A stretch of 64,000 nt of DNA, from NCBI RefSeq assembly GCF_008806955.1, contig NZ_CP031727.1, positions 3,610,001 through 3,674,000 on the forward strand, read 5' to 3'. Every line of letters begins with the position of its first letter. The stretch's first letter is position 1. Below are positions 28,590 to 38,225 of the stretch, one piece after another. The notes below the pieces were generated by a model. That model saw nothing but the letters and a program-made list of their open reading frames with translations, did not search any database and was not told the origin of the DNA. The stretch comes from Cellvibrio sp. KY-YJ-3. GTDB taxonomy: Bacteria; Pseudomonadota; Gammaproteobacteria; Pseudomonadales; Cellvibrionaceae. Made by a program: the position numbers and the translations under genes.

Positions 28590-29477
28590 CTAGTAAAGCA
28601 AGGTAAATAACTTGCGCTGGAACTCAATCGCTAAAGGGTCTGCCTTACCGAGCGATGCAATAATGGTATTAAACGATTGCCGCGCCTCACCTTCTGCAAA
28701 GTTGCGATCCTTACGCAAAATCGCCAGTAAATGCTCAAGCGCCAAACGGTGCTCGAGTTCCTGATGGTATTGCAGCGCCAATTGCAAACGCACCTGTAAG
28801 TCTTCGGGTGCGGCAGCGTGAGCAGCTTCCAAGGCAGATAATTCAGGTGTTTTGGCGGCTTGTTTTTTCAGCGCCACCTGCGCCATTAATTGTTCGTAAA
28901 AAGCATCCTGATCGACCATTTTTATGGTGGATAAAATCGCTTCTGCATTATCAATACGATTTAATTCCAAATGACACTGGGCGATTAATAACCCGATCGC
29001 CGCCAAGTGATTCGACTGATCGTAAGCCTGACGCAACAGCGGCAACGCTTGTGCATATTGCGCCTGCGCAATTAACTCTCTGGCTTGTTGTAGCGGCGCT
29101 TCCCACGGCTTAGGCAAATACTTGGCAAGCACTTCACGCACTTGTACTTCAGGTAAGGCACCGGTGAAGCCATCAACGGGTTGGCCCTCCTTCATAATCA
29201 TTACCGTCGGCAAACTGCGCACGCCAAATTGCGATGAAATCATTTGTTGATCATCGGCATTTACTTTTGCCAATAAAAAAGCACCCGCGTATTCATTGGC
29301 TAACTTTTCCAAAATGGGCATCAGATTTTTACAGGGGCCACACCAATCTGCCCAAAAATCGATGACTACCGGACGATTGAATGATTCATCAATTAGATAC
29401 TGCTGGGCATTGTCGAGGGTGATATCAACAATTGATAACAAGGGGCTATTCATCAGGTTATTCATTGGTTCAGTCAT
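28590..29477 (-). CDS. cnoX: Thioredoxin-domain co-chaperone CnoX (YbbN)
   Basis: 295 residues: an N-terminal thioredoxin domain (about 15-115; FWADWCGPCKNLMPIL, then FGVRSLPTVMIMKEGQ) and a C-terminal TPR region. E. coli CnoX has lost the redox motif, but WCGPC is intact here, so the protein could also reduce disulfides, as reported for other CnoX proteins. It protects substrates from oxidation and hands them to GroEL or DnaK. Start ATG 29477 with GGAG 11 nt upstream. It starts 6 bp after yaeQ. Confidence 0.88.
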   Translation of the reverse strand: MTEPMNNLMNSPLLSIVDITLDNAQQYLIDESFNRPVVIDFWADWCGPCKNLMPILEKLANEYAGAFLLAKVNADDQQMISSQFGVRSLPTVMIMKEGQPVDGFTGALPEVQVREVLAKYLPKPWEAPLQQARELIAQAQYAQALPLLRQAYDQSNHLAAIGLLIAQCHLELNRIDNAEAILSTIKMVDQDAFYEQLMAQVALKKQAAKTPELSALEAAHAAAPEDLQVRLQLALQYHQELEHRLALEHLLAILRKDRNFAEGEARQSFNTIIASLGKADPLAIEFQRKLFTLLY

Positions 29478-29483
29478 TAATTT

Positions 29484-30017
29484 TTACTCCATCTCACGCA
29501 AACTAATTGTCAGGTTTTCAGTCGCCGATGATACATAAGCAATAGTTTCGGTGATGGTTACGCTTAGTTTCATGGTTTTATCGGCTAGCGCGCACAGCTG
29601 CTGTAATTCATCGGCGGCAAAATAGTGAATGGATACTTTAGGCAGGGCACGAATGGCGGCGCCATTGGTTTTCCACCAAACATCCATACCACGCCCATAG
29701 GTAAATACACGTACAGCTTGCGCTTGACCCGAGGCTTTTTTTAAACGATCCGGCGCCGGCTGCCCCACTTCAATCCATTGCAAAATCGTGCCGTTGTCAT
29801 GTTTTAACCATAGATCAGGCTCCTCCATGGAAGAGAGACCTTTGGTGAAGGTTAAATTTTCCGCAGCGCAGTAACAAAAGGCTAGAATGCGCACCATCAT
29901 ACGCTCCACCGTTTCCGACGGATGCAGTGCGACAGTCAGGTTATAATCGCCATACACATTGCGATCCATATCCGCCAGGGTAATCGTTGCTTTATAAATT
30001 GTTGCCTTTTCTGCCAC
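29484..30017 (-). CDS. yaeQ: YaeQ family protein
   Basis: 177 residues from a GTG at 30017, giving (M)AEKATIYKATITLADMDR, which aligns with E. coli YaeQ (MALKATIYKATVNVADLDR). A GTG at 30029 would add four residues. HPSETVERMMVRILAF, EEPDLWLKHDNGTILQWIEVGQP and VRVFTYGRGMDVWW are family signatures. YaeQ has a PD-(D/E)XK-nuclease-like fold; its biological role is not settled. It diverges from the RluA-type gene. Confidence 0.9.
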   Translation of the reverse strand: MAEKATIYKATITLADMDRNVYGDYNLTVALHPSETVERMMVRILAFCYCAAENLTFTKGLSSMEEPDLWLKHDNGTILQWIEVGQPAPDRLKKASGQAQAVRVFTYGRGMDVWWKTNGAAIRALPKVSIHYFAADELQQLCALADKTMKLSVTITETIAYVSSATENLTISLREME

Positions 30018-30046
30018 AGTTTTTCTCACTTAATCAAAGCTAAATA

Positions 30047-30901
30047 ATGTCCGATACTTCGTTTGAAATACCGCAAAAATTTGAATTCACCGTCACCCAA
30101 GCTGAGCAGACTGCGCTCGATTTGTTGGCAGAAGGCACCGGGCTGTCCAAGCAGCGCATTAAAGATGCGATGAATAAAGGCGCCGTCTGGTGGACACTCA
30201 AAGGGAAAACCCTACGCTTACGGCGTGCAACCAAGGTGTTATACAAAGGCTCACGCATCCAATTTTTTTACGACGAACAAGTGCTTGCGCGCAAACCGGA
30301 AACTGCCACGCTGATTTACGATGCCGGCAACTACAGTATTTGGTTCAAGCCGCCAGGCATGCTCTCACAGGGTTCCCAATGGGGCGATCACTGTAGCATT
30401 TTACGGTGGGTCGAAGTGAACGGGCAATTTACCCAGGGGCGTGAAAAACGCGAGTGTTTTTTAGTGCATCGTTTGGATGGCGATGCGAGCGGATTAATTA
30501 TTCTGGCGCACGACAGTCAAGCCGCCGCAAAACTATCAACCTTGTTTCAAGCACGCGATATGCACAAATTTTATCAAGCTTGGGTGGTGGATGACTGCGA
30601 AGTACCCACAAGCGGTTTAACGCTGAGCTACGAGCTGGATGGCAAATCGGCCATCACTCACATCAAAAAAATTCGTGCGGAAAATAATAAAACCCTGCTG
30701 GATGTAACCATAGAAACCGGCCGCAAACATCAAATTCGCCGCCATCTAGCTAACATCGGCCACCCCATTGTGGGCGACCGTGTTTACGGCAAGAAGGCGA
30801 GCGTAGGTTTGCAGCTATTAGCTTATCGGCTGGAATTTATCTGCCCTTTTAGTCAGCAACGCGTGGTCGCGGAGCTGCCTAAAGAGATGCAATTTAACTA
30901 G
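30047..30901 (+). CDS. RluA-family pseudouridine synthase
   Basis: 284 residues. The N-terminal 80 residues resemble an S4-type RNA-binding region. The catalytic motif is VHRLDGDASGLIILAH (about residues 142-157), with the essential Asp in HRLD. IKPPGM-like WFKPPGMLSQ and the C-terminal RKHQIRRHLANIGHPIVGDRVYG are diagnostic. The RNA site modified cannot be told from sequence; it is closer to an RluA/TruC-like single-site enzyme than to RluC/D in length. Confidence 0.87.
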   Translation: MSDTSFEIPQKFEFTVTQAEQTALDLLAEGTGLSKQRIKDAMNKGAVWWTLKGKTLRLRRATKVLYKGSRIQFFYDEQVLARKPETATLIYDAGNYSIWFKPPGMLSQGSQWGDHCSILRWVEVNGQFTQGREKRECFLVHRLDGDASGLIILAHDSQAAAKLSTLFQARDMHKFYQAWVVDDCEVPTSGLTLSYELDGKSAITHIKKIRAENNKTLLDVTIETGRKHQIRRHLANIGHPIVGDRVYGKKASVGLQLLAYRLEFICPFSQQRVVAELPKEMQFN

Positions 30902-30904
30902 TAA

Positions 30905-32719
30905 CTACTTGGTAAGCACTTGCAACGCCGCTGACACATATACCAATGGCGCATTCCAGTTAATCGCGATTTCATTGCTGGCATAACTGCAATAGTGGTC
31001 AAGATAAGATTTGGCAGGAATTGCCGACGGATAGGCCACGGGACAATCATCTTTGTCCTGCTGGCGCGGCTGGGGGCCACCAGCGATAAAACCGGGAATG
31101 GGCGCATCGATACCATCCGCGCCTGATGGGCGGTGATGTGGATGCAAGGTAGATTGTTGACCGAAGCCGGTGACAAAAGAGGTGTCCACCGCATTACGCC
31201 CCAGCACATAATCCAGCGTTGATTGCGCCGCATCCAAATAATCCCGCTCACCGTTTATGCGATAGGCCTGCAGCAATATCATGCCCTGCCCCAAAGCCAC
31301 GGAATTACTACCCCAAATAAAATCGCCTGTTTGCATAGTCACGCGGTAAGCAGAATCTGCCCAGGTTGAACGCAATTGCTTGGCCAAGGTTTCAACCCGC
31401 CCCACAATCAATTCCTGATCCGCAGCGGCACTTAGCTGCGCGCGATGATGCGCGAGAGAAATCCACCCCAAGCTGCGTACATCACCCCAGGAAGGCACGG
31501 TTGCACTGATGCTTGCTGCCTTTGAGTCAGTGTAATAGCTGTCTTTTTGGGTGGTGATATACAACTCCGCCGCTGCCCAGAAAAACTCATCGTCCAATTT
31601 GCGATCACCGTACTCGCCGGTTTTAACATCTTCTGGTTGCTGATAAATCACCGTGGGATTCGCCTGTGCCCACAACCATGCAGATTCTGCCGCCGCGAGC
31701 ATTCGCGCTGACATGCCTGGCAACTGGGCCTCATACTTGGCCAACACCCGGCTAGCAGTCGCCATTACGGCGGCAAAATCCAGCGCTGCCGTGGTCGTCT
31801 TTTGCACCACATAGCGCTCGGTGGTCGCCTCGTGGGGCATGACCATGCCATCAAACTTTTTGTTGGTGAGTTTGTGATAAACGCCGCCATCGCTCGGGTC
31901 TTGCATGGTCAGCATCCACTCCAGATTCCACAACGCCTCGTTGAGCACATCAGGAATCGCATCGCCACTTTCGGGAATATTTAAGTTTTGCGCGGCAAAA
32001 AACTGGGGAAAGTGTTCATAGGCCGCCAAGAGTGAATAAGTAGAAATACCTGAATTAACAATGTATTTGTTGTAATCACCCGCGTCATACCATCCCTTGG
32101 GACTGGAAATCACAGTTCCCTCGGGGCGAGCTGGATTCGCGGCAGAGGCGTGAACTAAAACATTGGTATCAGGATGCCCCAAGGGGCGCGCAAAAATACC
32201 GGCATGCTCAGGCAGCAACTCCGCACTATTACGATTGAAATAGAAGGCTTTGATGCTGGCCGCATTCAAGGCAAGGTATGCATCATCGGCGATTTTAAAC
32301 GGGCGCGAATCGGCAATACCGGCAACGCGCACTCGATATTCACCTGCGCGTGTTAGCTGGGAAAAATCCGCCAACTTTACAGACTCTTCCGCTGGCGCCC
32401 ACGCGGCGGAGGGAGTCAAATCTCCACCAAAAACCTCATTCCCGCTTGCGACATCAATGACACTGAAACGGCTGGCGCCAACATCAGGCACCAACGCCAT
32501 TTTTGCAGAGCCGGTCAAAAAGCCCAGTTGATTCAGCTTGATACCCGCCGCTGCCTCAGCGCTCTGCTGTGAGCTTGAAATTGATGCAGATGAGGATGAA
32601 GACGGTGCCGGCGGCTGATCGCCCCTACCACAACCGCTCAATAAAAAAGCTGAACCAAGTGTTGCAGCGGTCAACACCACCACGCGCATAGCTTTGGGTT
32701 TTGCGGTAAAAAGTACCAT
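30905..32719 (-). CDS. GH9 endoglucanase, lipoprotein
   Basis: 604 residues from the ATG at 32719 (GGAG 7 nt upstream). Signal peptide with lipobox LLSGC (Cys30), then a poly-Ser linker, an Ig-like CelD_N domain (about 60-145; GIKLNQLGFLTGSAKMALV) and an (alpha/alpha)6 GH9 catalytic domain. The catalytic Asp region is KGWYDAGDYNKYIVNSG and the general-acid Glu region is SYASNEIAINWNAPLVY. FIWGSNSVALGQG and the HPHHRP loop are also typical. It would cut beta-1,4-glucans at the cell surface. It converges with the RluA-type gene (3-bp gap). Two inverted repeats upstream suggest specific control. Confidence 0.92.
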   Translation of the reverse strand: MVLFTAKPKAMRVVVLTAATLGSAFLLSGCGRGDQPPAPSSSSSASISSSQQSAEAAAGIKLNQLGFLTGSAKMALVPDVGASRFSVIDVASGNEVFGGDLTPSAAWAPAEESVKLADFSQLTRAGEYRVRVAGIADSRPFKIADDAYLALNAASIKAFYFNRNSAELLPEHAGIFARPLGHPDTNVLVHASAANPARPEGTVISSPKGWYDAGDYNKYIVNSGISTYSLLAAYEHFPQFFAAQNLNIPESGDAIPDVLNEALWNLEWMLTMQDPSDGGVYHKLTNKKFDGMVMPHEATTERYVVQKTTTAALDFAAVMATASRVLAKYEAQLPGMSARMLAAAESAWLWAQANPTVIYQQPEDVKTGEYGDRKLDDEFFWAAAELYITTQKDSYYTDSKAASISATVPSWGDVRSLGWISLAHHRAQLSAAADQELIVGRVETLAKQLRSTWADSAYRVTMQTGDFIWGSNSVALGQGMILLQAYRINGERDYLDAAQSTLDYVLGRNAVDTSFVTGFGQQSTLHPHHRPSGADGIDAPIPGFIAGGPQPRQQDKDDCPVAYPSAIPAKSYLDHYCSYASNEIAINWNAPLVYVSAALQVLTK

Positions 32720-32738
32720 TGAAACGCTCCAGTTCCTG

Positions 32739-32757
32739 TCAGACCAATCAGGTCTGA
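32739..32757. promoter_or_regulatory. Inverted repeat directly upstream of the GH9 gene
   Basis: TCAGACC and GGTCTGA separated by AATCA, 20-38 bp before the start codon, next to the RBS. It could be an operator or a leader hairpin; no cognate regulator is adjacent. Confidence 0.4.
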
Positions 32758-32783
32758 TCATTATTATGCTGATGCAGAGATAG

Positions 32784-32807
32784 GATTTGACCGGTAATAG
32801 TCAAATC
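32784..32807. promoter_or_regulatory. Second inverted repeat in the GH9 promoter region
   Basis: 8-bp arms GATTTGAC and GTCAAATC with an 8-bp spacer, about 65-90 bp before the GH9 ATG. The centre-to-centre geometry (16 bp) suits a dimeric helix-turn-helix regulator. It lies between hda and the GH9 gene. Confidence 0.4.
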
Positions 32808-32853
32808 ATATCAAAGCGACTGGAGAGGATTCTGGTAGCGATCAGGAGGGAGA

Positions 32854-33567
32854 TCAAATGCTTAGAACTTTCTTTACAAAAGGAATGGTAAGTTTACGTT
32901 GCTCGGCCAGCGAAGCATGATCCAAGCGCTGTAATTGCCAAAAGAGTTCATTGGTATCGCGCGGTAAGCGCTGAATAATGTACTGCGCCACATCGTCGCT
33001 CAGTTCCAAGCCACGGGCGCGGGCGCGCAACTGCAACGCGAGTTGTTTATCGTCGTCGCTCAAGCTGTGAACCTGGTAAGTCAGCCCCCACTGCAAACGT
33101 GAGCGCAAATCTTCCAGCGTTAAGGCAAGCTCACGTGGCCCGTACTCTGCCGCAACCAGCAAACGTTTGCCCTCATCGCGCAGACGGTTGTAGAGATTAA
33201 AAATCGCCAGCTCCCAATCGGGACGACCAGCCACTGCAGGCAAGCAATCCAGACAAACCAAATCCACCGATTCCAAGCCAACAAACAATTCATCAGGCGC
33301 GTAACCCGCCAAATCCCGCAGCGGTAAATATTGCACCGACAAACCAAGGCGTTGCGCTTGGTGACAAGCCGCTTGCAGCAGGTGCGTTAAACCGCAGCCC
33401 GGTGAGCCCCACAAATAAACGAAGGCCTCACCGCTGCCATCGACTTGCTGGCGTAACCCCTGCAACACCATTGCGTTGTGAGTTGCAGTTGGCGCATAAA
33501 AATTTTCAAAGGTGGCATCGTCGTTCAGGTTAACGCCCAGGGACAATTGTTGCGGCAAATTCACCAT
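32854..33567 (-). CDS. hda: DnaA regulatory inactivator Hda
   Basis: 237 residues from the ATG at 33567. It begins MVNLPQQLSLGVNLNDDATFENF, matching Hda with its clamp-binding QLSL motif. The AAA+ core shows a degenerate Walker A (GSPGCGLTHLL, no Lys), as is usual in Hda, and LVCLDCLPAV as Walker B. The arginine finger region RLQWGLTYQVHSLSDDDK and the ending RKLTIPFVKKVL match the family. With the beta clamp it triggers ATP hydrolysis by DnaA. It starts next to the stop codon of the DUF2066 gene. Confidence 0.92.
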   Translation of the reverse strand: MVNLPQQLSLGVNLNDDATFENFYAPTATHNAMVLQGLRQQVDGSGEAFVYLWGSPGCGLTHLLQAACHQAQRLGLSVQYLPLRDLAGYAPDELFVGLESVDLVCLDCLPAVAGRPDWELAIFNLYNRLRDEGKRLLVAAEYGPRELALTLEDLRSRLQWGLTYQVHSLSDDDKQLALQLRARARGLELSDDVAQYIIQRLPRDTNELFWQLQRLDHASLAEQRKLTIPFVKKVLSI

Positions 33568-33569
33568 CA

Positions 33570-34979
33570 CTACTTCTGCCAAACGTAAATCAGTGGATCC
33601 TGCAAAGTGCCGGAATTAATAACTGCCGCGCTCGGTTGCAGGTCGCTAATAGCAGCGGTAACTGGAGCATCCGCGGGAGCCGGGTTATTAGGCATCTGCT
33701 CACTGGCCAAGGCGCGTTCAAAATCAGCCATTGCCTCTGCATCTATGCCCTCCGGCAGTGTTTCCCCTTGACTTGGTTCAGACTGGGATGCCCCCATCAC
33801 TGCGGGCTGGGCAAGTGCCAAACGACGCCCCAATGCCAGAGTATTGGTCAAGAGCCGGGTATCCGCCTCTGTCGTCAATCGAACAACGACACCTTCTGCA
33901 TTTACAGTGACAACTTCCATACGTTGCACTAGAGCCAACCCCTCAAGATAGGCTTGAACTTCTTTAAAGGCGGCAAAACTGGTGATATTTCCCACACGCA
34001 ACACTATCTGTTGCGCGCCCTGATTGGTTGGCATGATCGCGTACTGATTCGCAAAATAATCGGCAACCTGATCGATCACATTATTAACTAACCCCTTAAC
34101 CTCCGGAGTTTCATCGGTAAATCTTGTCTGGTTTTCGCCGTGCAACAGCAGCCACTCACCCTGCCATGGACCTTGTGCAGGCTCGGCAGGCGCAACGCCC
34201 AAAGCACCTTCAGCACTGCTGGCACTGGAAGCTGCAGGAGAAACTGCCACGGCAGAACTTGCCAGAGCTGTCTCGGCAGAATCGGCGGTAGCTAGGGGAT
34301 CGATCACCATCGCAGGCGGAATTGACCCCATGCTGCTAGGCATATAGCGCCCCACCAAAATGGCGTCAGCGTTGTAGCGAACAGAAGCCGCCAAAATCTT
34401 TTCCTGATTCACCGCCCACAGATCATCGGCCACAATAGACATACTGTCCTCAACATCGTGCTTGGGGAACATCAGGGGCAAACCACGATAAGCGGCAGCA
34501 CTGTTGATCGCCTGAAAATCAACAACTTCGGGCACTAGATGCAAACCGCGAGAATCCTTGAATACCAGCCACACCAACAAGGTTGGACGCTGGGCAGGCC
34601 AGAGCGGCAACTGTGCGTCACGCAATAACTGGCCAATAGCCTGCGGCTCGTAATCCAATTGCAGTGCAAGCGCGGTAAAACTACGCGAGCCCTCGATCAG
34701 TTTTTCACTGGAGGATTTGTAGCTAAAACCAAACAGATAGTTTTGGGCTTTAGGCATAGCGGCGCGAACAACCGGGTTATCGAGCGCATTGCGCTGCCCC
34801 GAGACTCGCACCATTAACTCGCCAAAAGTCGCGCGTGCCGCTGCATTACGCTCAGCCTCAGCCTGGGATTTCACCAGCGCTTGGGCACGATAAATATCGA
34901 CCTGCTGACCGGCATAAGCAGGACTTACACAGATAAAACACAGCGACCACAACAAGATACGGATCAATGAAAGACGCAC
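33570..34979 (-). CDS. DUF2066 domain-containing exported protein
   Basis: I chose a GTG at 34979 preceded by AGGGG at 9 nt. It gives 469 residues beginning (M)RLSLIRILLWSLCFICVSPAYA, a clean signal peptide. Upstream ATG and TTG options add unlikely leader sequence. DUF2066 features include QVDIYRAQALVKSQAEAERNAAARATFGELMVRVSG near the N-terminus. An Ala/Ser-rich low-complexity linker follows around residues 225-260, then a C-terminal domain. The hda / DUF2066 / purM order is as I recall it in Pseudomonas. The function is unknown. Confidence 0.85.
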   Translation of the reverse strand: MRLSLIRILLWSLCFICVSPAYAGQQVDIYRAQALVKSQAEAERNAAARATFGELMVRVSGQRNALDNPVVRAAMPKAQNYLFGFSYKSSSEKLIEGSRSFTALALQLDYEPQAIGQLLRDAQLPLWPAQRPTLLVWLVFKDSRGLHLVPEVVDFQAINSAAAYRGLPLMFPKHDVEDSMSIVADDLWAVNQEKILAASVRYNADAILVGRYMPSSMGSIPPAMVIDPLATADSAETALASSAVAVSPAASSASSAEGALGVAPAEPAQGPWQGEWLLLHGENQTRFTDETPEVKGLVNNVIDQVADYFANQYAIMPTNQGAQQIVLRVGNITSFAAFKEVQAYLEGLALVQRMEVVTVNAEGVVVRLTTEADTRLLTNTLALGRRLALAQPAVMGASQSEPSQGETLPEGIDAEAMADFERALASEQMPNNPAPADAPVTAAISDLQPSAAVINSGTLQDPLIYVWQK

Positions 34980-35227
34980 CAAATTAACCCCTGAAAACAG
35001 CCAATAAATGGGATGGGGTCGCATTGTAACAGGCTTAAACCAGCCAACGGCAAGCGCAATTGGGCGCAGATTCAAGAAATTCACAGATACGCGAGCATCG
35101 CTAACATCACCGAAGAAGAATAACTTTCACCCTAACCGTGCTTTGCACTGCACGCCTCACCATAAGCTGTTAGAATGGCGGCCTTTTTTTAAACCACTCC
35201 AACTGCAAGAGCTGTGAGCCATTTCCT

Positions 35228-36283
35228 ATGAGCCAAAACCAAACTCCCACCCCATCCCTTAGCTACAAAGACGCTGGCGTTGATATCGAAGCTGGCGACG
35301 CACTGGTCGAGCGCATTAAAAGTGTCGCCAAACGCACCCGTCGCCCGGAAGTGATGGCAGGCTTGGGTGGTTTTGCCTCGCTGGTAGAGATTCCTGCCGG
35401 TTATCGCCAACCCATTCTGGTTTCTGGCACTGATGGTGTAGGCACTAAATTGCGCCTCGCCATGAACTTGCAAAAACACGACACCATCGGTATCGATCTG
35501 GTTGCTATGTGCGTGAATGACCTGGTGGTCACTGGCGCCGAACCACTGTTCTTCCTCGATTATTACGCCACCGGCAAACTCAATGTTGATGTGGCCGCAG
35601 CAGTAGTGTCAGGCATAGGTGATGGCTGCGAATTAGCTGGCTGCTCCCTGGTTGGCGGTGAAACCGCTGAAATGCCCGGTATGTATGAAGGTGAAGACTA
35701 CGACTTGGCAGGTTTCTGTACAGGCGTGGTGGAAAAATCTGAAATTATTGATGGCAGCAAAGTAAAAGTGGGCGACACCCTAATCGCCCTCGCCTCTAGT
35801 GGCCCGCATTCCAACGGCTACTCGCTGATCCGCAAGATCATCGACGTTACCAAGGCCGATTTGAATCAGGATTGCGGCGGTCGCCCGTTAGGTGACGCCC
35901 TAATGGAACCAACGCGCATCTACGTTAAGTCTGTATTGAAACTGATTAAAGAATCGCAGGTTAACGCTATGGCGCACATTACCGGCGGTGGCCTGACGGA
36001 AAATATTCCGCGTGTTTTGCCTGACGGAACCAAAGCCGTACTCGACACCAAGAGCTGGGCTTTTCCTCCAGTATTTCAATGGCTGCAGCGCGGCGGCAAT
36101 GTAGACATACGCGAGATGTACCGCACCTTTAACTGCGGTGTTGGCATGGTCATCGCAATCCCCGCAAGCGAAAAAGACAATGCGTTAAATATTTTGCGCA
36201 ATGCCGGAGAAAACGCATTTGTAATTGGCCATATCGCCACTGCAAACGCTGACGAGCATCAAGTAGAACTGCAAGGTATCTAA
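35228..36283 (+). CDS. purM: Phosphoribosylformylglycinamidine cyclo-ligase (AIR synthetase)
   Basis: Step 5 of purine synthesis: ATP-dependent ring closure of FGAM to AIR. 351 residues beginning [68 protein letters not shown] and [16 protein letters not shown] are the PurM nucleotide and substrate motifs. purN follows at 4 bp. I see no PurR-type box upstream. Confidence 0.97.
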   Translation: MSQNQTPTPSLSYKDAGVDIEAGDALVERIKSVAKRTRRPEVMAGLGGFASLVEIPAGYRQPILVSGTDGVGTKLRLAMNLQKHDTIGIDLVAMCVNDLVVTGAEPLFFLDYYATGKLNVDVAAAVVSGIGDGCELAGCSLVGGETAEMPGMYEGEDYDLAGFCTGVVEKSEIIDGSKVKVGDTLIALASSGPHSNGYSLIRKIIDVTKADLNQDCGGRPLGDALMEPTRIYVKSVLKLIKESQVNAMAHITGGGLTENIPRVLPDGTKAVLDTKSWAFPPVFQWLQRGGNVDIREMYRTFNCGVGMVIAIPASEKDNALNILRNAGENAFVIGHIATANADEHQVELQGI

Positions 36284-36287
36284 TTGC

Positions 36288-36959
36288 ATGCCCACCTCTT
36301 CTCGCCCCCCACTGCGTGTTGTTGTTCTTATCTCTGGTAGCGGCAGCAACTTGCAGGCGCTGATTGACGGTGCCAACAGCGGCGAGCTACCCATTGAGAT
36401 AGCTGCCGTTATCAGCAATCGCCCGGATGTTTTTGGCCTGACACGCGCCAAAGATGCAGGAATTGTCACGCAAGTACTCGATCATAAAGTTTTCGCTAGT
36501 CGTGAAACCTTTGATGCCGCATTGATGCAAACCATCGATCACTATCAGCCCGACCTGGTCGTACTCGCGGGCTTTATGCGTATTCTGACCCCTGAATTCA
36601 CCCGGCACTATCTGGGAAGAATGCTAAACATTCACCCATCATTACTGCCCAAATTTCAAGGGTTGCACACTCATCAACGTGCATTGGATGCAGGCGAAAG
36701 CCATCATGGCGTCACCGTTCACTTTGTCACTGCGGAGCTGGATGGTGGGCCTGCGGCAATTCAGGCAAGAGTGCCAGTTCTGCCAGGCGATGACGCAACG
36801 CAACTGGCAAAGCGGGTTCAGCGCCAAGAACATATTATCTACCCTCTTGCCATAAAATGGTTCGCACAGGGGCATCTAGTGATGCACGAAGGTAAAGCCC
36901 TGTTAAATGGTGAACTTTTACCCGCAAGTGGTTATCAAATTGAGGCAAATGAGCCCTAA
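36288..36959 (+). CDS. purN: Phosphoribosylglycinamide formyltransferase PurN
   Basis: Step 3 of purine synthesis, transferring formyl from 10-formyl-THF to GAR. 223 residues. RVVVLISGSGSNLQALID binds phosphate. AGFMRILTPEF precedes the catalytic Asn-His (LNIHPSLLPKFQGLHTH), and the second catalytic region is GVTVHFVTAELDGGP with its Asp. It forms the purM-purN pair. The DUF3108 gene starts 10 bp later. Confidence 0.96.
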   Translation: MPTSSRPPLRVVVLISGSGSNLQALIDGANSGELPIEIAAVISNRPDVFGLTRAKDAGIVTQVLDHKVFASRETFDAALMQTIDHYQPDLVVLAGFMRILTPEFTRHYLGRMLNIHPSLLPKFQGLHTHQRALDAGESHHGVTVHFVTAELDGGPAAIQARVPVLPGDDATQLAKRVQRQEHIIYPLAIKWFAQGHLVMHEGKALLNGELLPASGYQIEANEP

Positions 36960-36969
36960 AGGATTTCCT

Positions 36970-37683
36970 ATGCACAGCCTCCGTATCATTTTTCTCTCTC
37001 TGGCCACCCTGCTTTCAACCGCCACTTTAGCAGCCGAAGCCCCCAAAACCTTTGACAATGAATACAGAGCCAAGCTCTATGGCTTTAATATCACCGTCAC
37101 TAATCGCCTGAGCAAGACAGACGATGGCAAATACAATTTGCTATTCAAAGCGGATTCCATGATTGGCACCATTACCGAACAAAGCCATATGCAATGGAAC
37201 CCCAAACAACAAACAATTACCCCACTAAGATACACCTATGTGCGTCGAAGCCTGGGTAAAGACCGCAATGCTGAATTAATTTTTGATTGGCCTAATAAAA
37301 CTGTCACCAATAACGTGCAAAAAACCAGCTGGGAAATGGACATAGCACAGAAGGTACAGGACAAATTAAGCTATCAATTGCAAATGCAGCAAGACCTACT
37401 CAATGGACACAAGAATTTTGAATACCAGATTGCCGATGGCGGTCGACTCAAGAAATACAAGTTCGCTACTGTGGGCGAAGAAATGCTGGAAACACCATTG
37501 GGGAAAGTCAACACCGTAAAAATTAAACGCAGCCGGGAAGATAACGAGCGCGTGACCTATGCCTGGCTTGCCAAAGACTGGAACTACCTACTGGTTCGCT
37601 TGCAGCAAGAAGAAAAAGGTGAGACCTACACCATTTATATCCACAAAGCGACAGTTGATGGCAAAGCCATTACCCATTTTTAA
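36970..37683 (+). CDS. DUF3108-family exported protein
   Basis: 237 residues from the ATG at 36970 (AAGGA RBS 6 nt upstream). A signal peptide (MHSLRIIFLSLATLLSTATLAAEA) leads into a beta-rich domain: FDNEYRAKLYGFNITVTNRLSK, YTYVRRSLGKDRNAELIFDW, VGEEMLETPLGKVNTVKIKR. This is the DUF3108 pattern, seen next to purN in other gammaproteobacteria. It is periplasmic by prediction, and its function is unknown. Confidence 0.86.
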   Translation: MHSLRIIFLSLATLLSTATLAAEAPKTFDNEYRAKLYGFNITVTNRLSKTDDGKYNLLFKADSMIGTITEQSHMQWNPKQQTITPLRYTYVRRSLGKDRNAELIFDWPNKTVTNNVQKTSWEMDIAQKVQDKLSYQLQMQQDLLNGHKNFEYQIADGGRLKKYKFATVGEEMLETPLGKVNTVKIKRSREDNERVTYAWLAKDWNYLLVRLQQEEKGETYTIYIHKATVDGKAITHF

Positions 37684-37730
37684 TCTATACCCTGTATCGT
37701 TTTCTTTTTACTTAACCTGAAAGGTTCATT

Positions 37731-38213
37731 ATGAATATCTCCGAAAATTGCGTTGCCAGCTTCCACTACACCCTGACCGATGGTTCAGGCAAGGTGCTCG
37801 ACTCATCCGAAGGTCAAGAGCCACTGTCTTACTTACACGGTGCAGGCAACATCATTCCAGGCCTTGAAGACGCACTGGAAGGCAAAAAAGTGGGCGATAA
37901 ATTAAATGTTGCCGTTAAAGCAGCAGAAGCTTATGGCCTGCGCGACGACAGCTTGGTACAACAACTGCCCTCAAACATGTTTTCAGGTATTGAACAAATT
38001 GAAGTTGGCATGGAATTTCATGCTGAAACCGAGCAAGGCCTGCAAGTCGTCACCGTTACCCACGTAGAAGGCGATCAAGTGACTATTGATGGTAACCACC
38101 CATTAGCTGGTGTGGATTTAACCTTTGATGTAGAAATCACCGAAATCCGCGCTGCCACCGAAGAAGAGCTGAACCACGGCCACGCTCACGGTGCTGGTGG
38201 CCATCATCATTAA
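37731..38213 (+). CDS. slyD: FKBP-type peptidyl-prolyl isomerase SlyD
   Basis: 160 residues. An FKBP domain interrupted by the IF chaperone insert: FHYTLTDGSGKVLDSSEGQEPLSYLHGAGNIIPGLEDALEGKKVGD, then NHPLAGVDLTFDVEI. The C-terminus is a short His-rich tail (HGHAHGAGGHHH) that can bind nickel or other metals, shorter than in E. coli SlyD. It works as a folding catalyst and metallochaperone. An intrinsic terminator follows. Confidence 0.93.
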   Translation: MNISENCVASFHYTLTDGSGKVLDSSEGQEPLSYLHGAGNIIPGLEDALEGKKVGDKLNVAVKAAEAYGLRDDSLVQQLPSNMFSGIEQIEVGMEFHAETEQGLQVVTVTHVEGDQVTIDGNHPLAGVDLTFDVEITEIRAATEEELNHGHAHGAGGHHH

Positions 38214-38225
38214 ATGATGTTGCAC

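Noticed and set aside
30040-30258. Minus-strand reading frame over the RluA-type gene
   Set aside because: Antisense shadow of a clear pseudouridine synthase with an intact HRLD motif.
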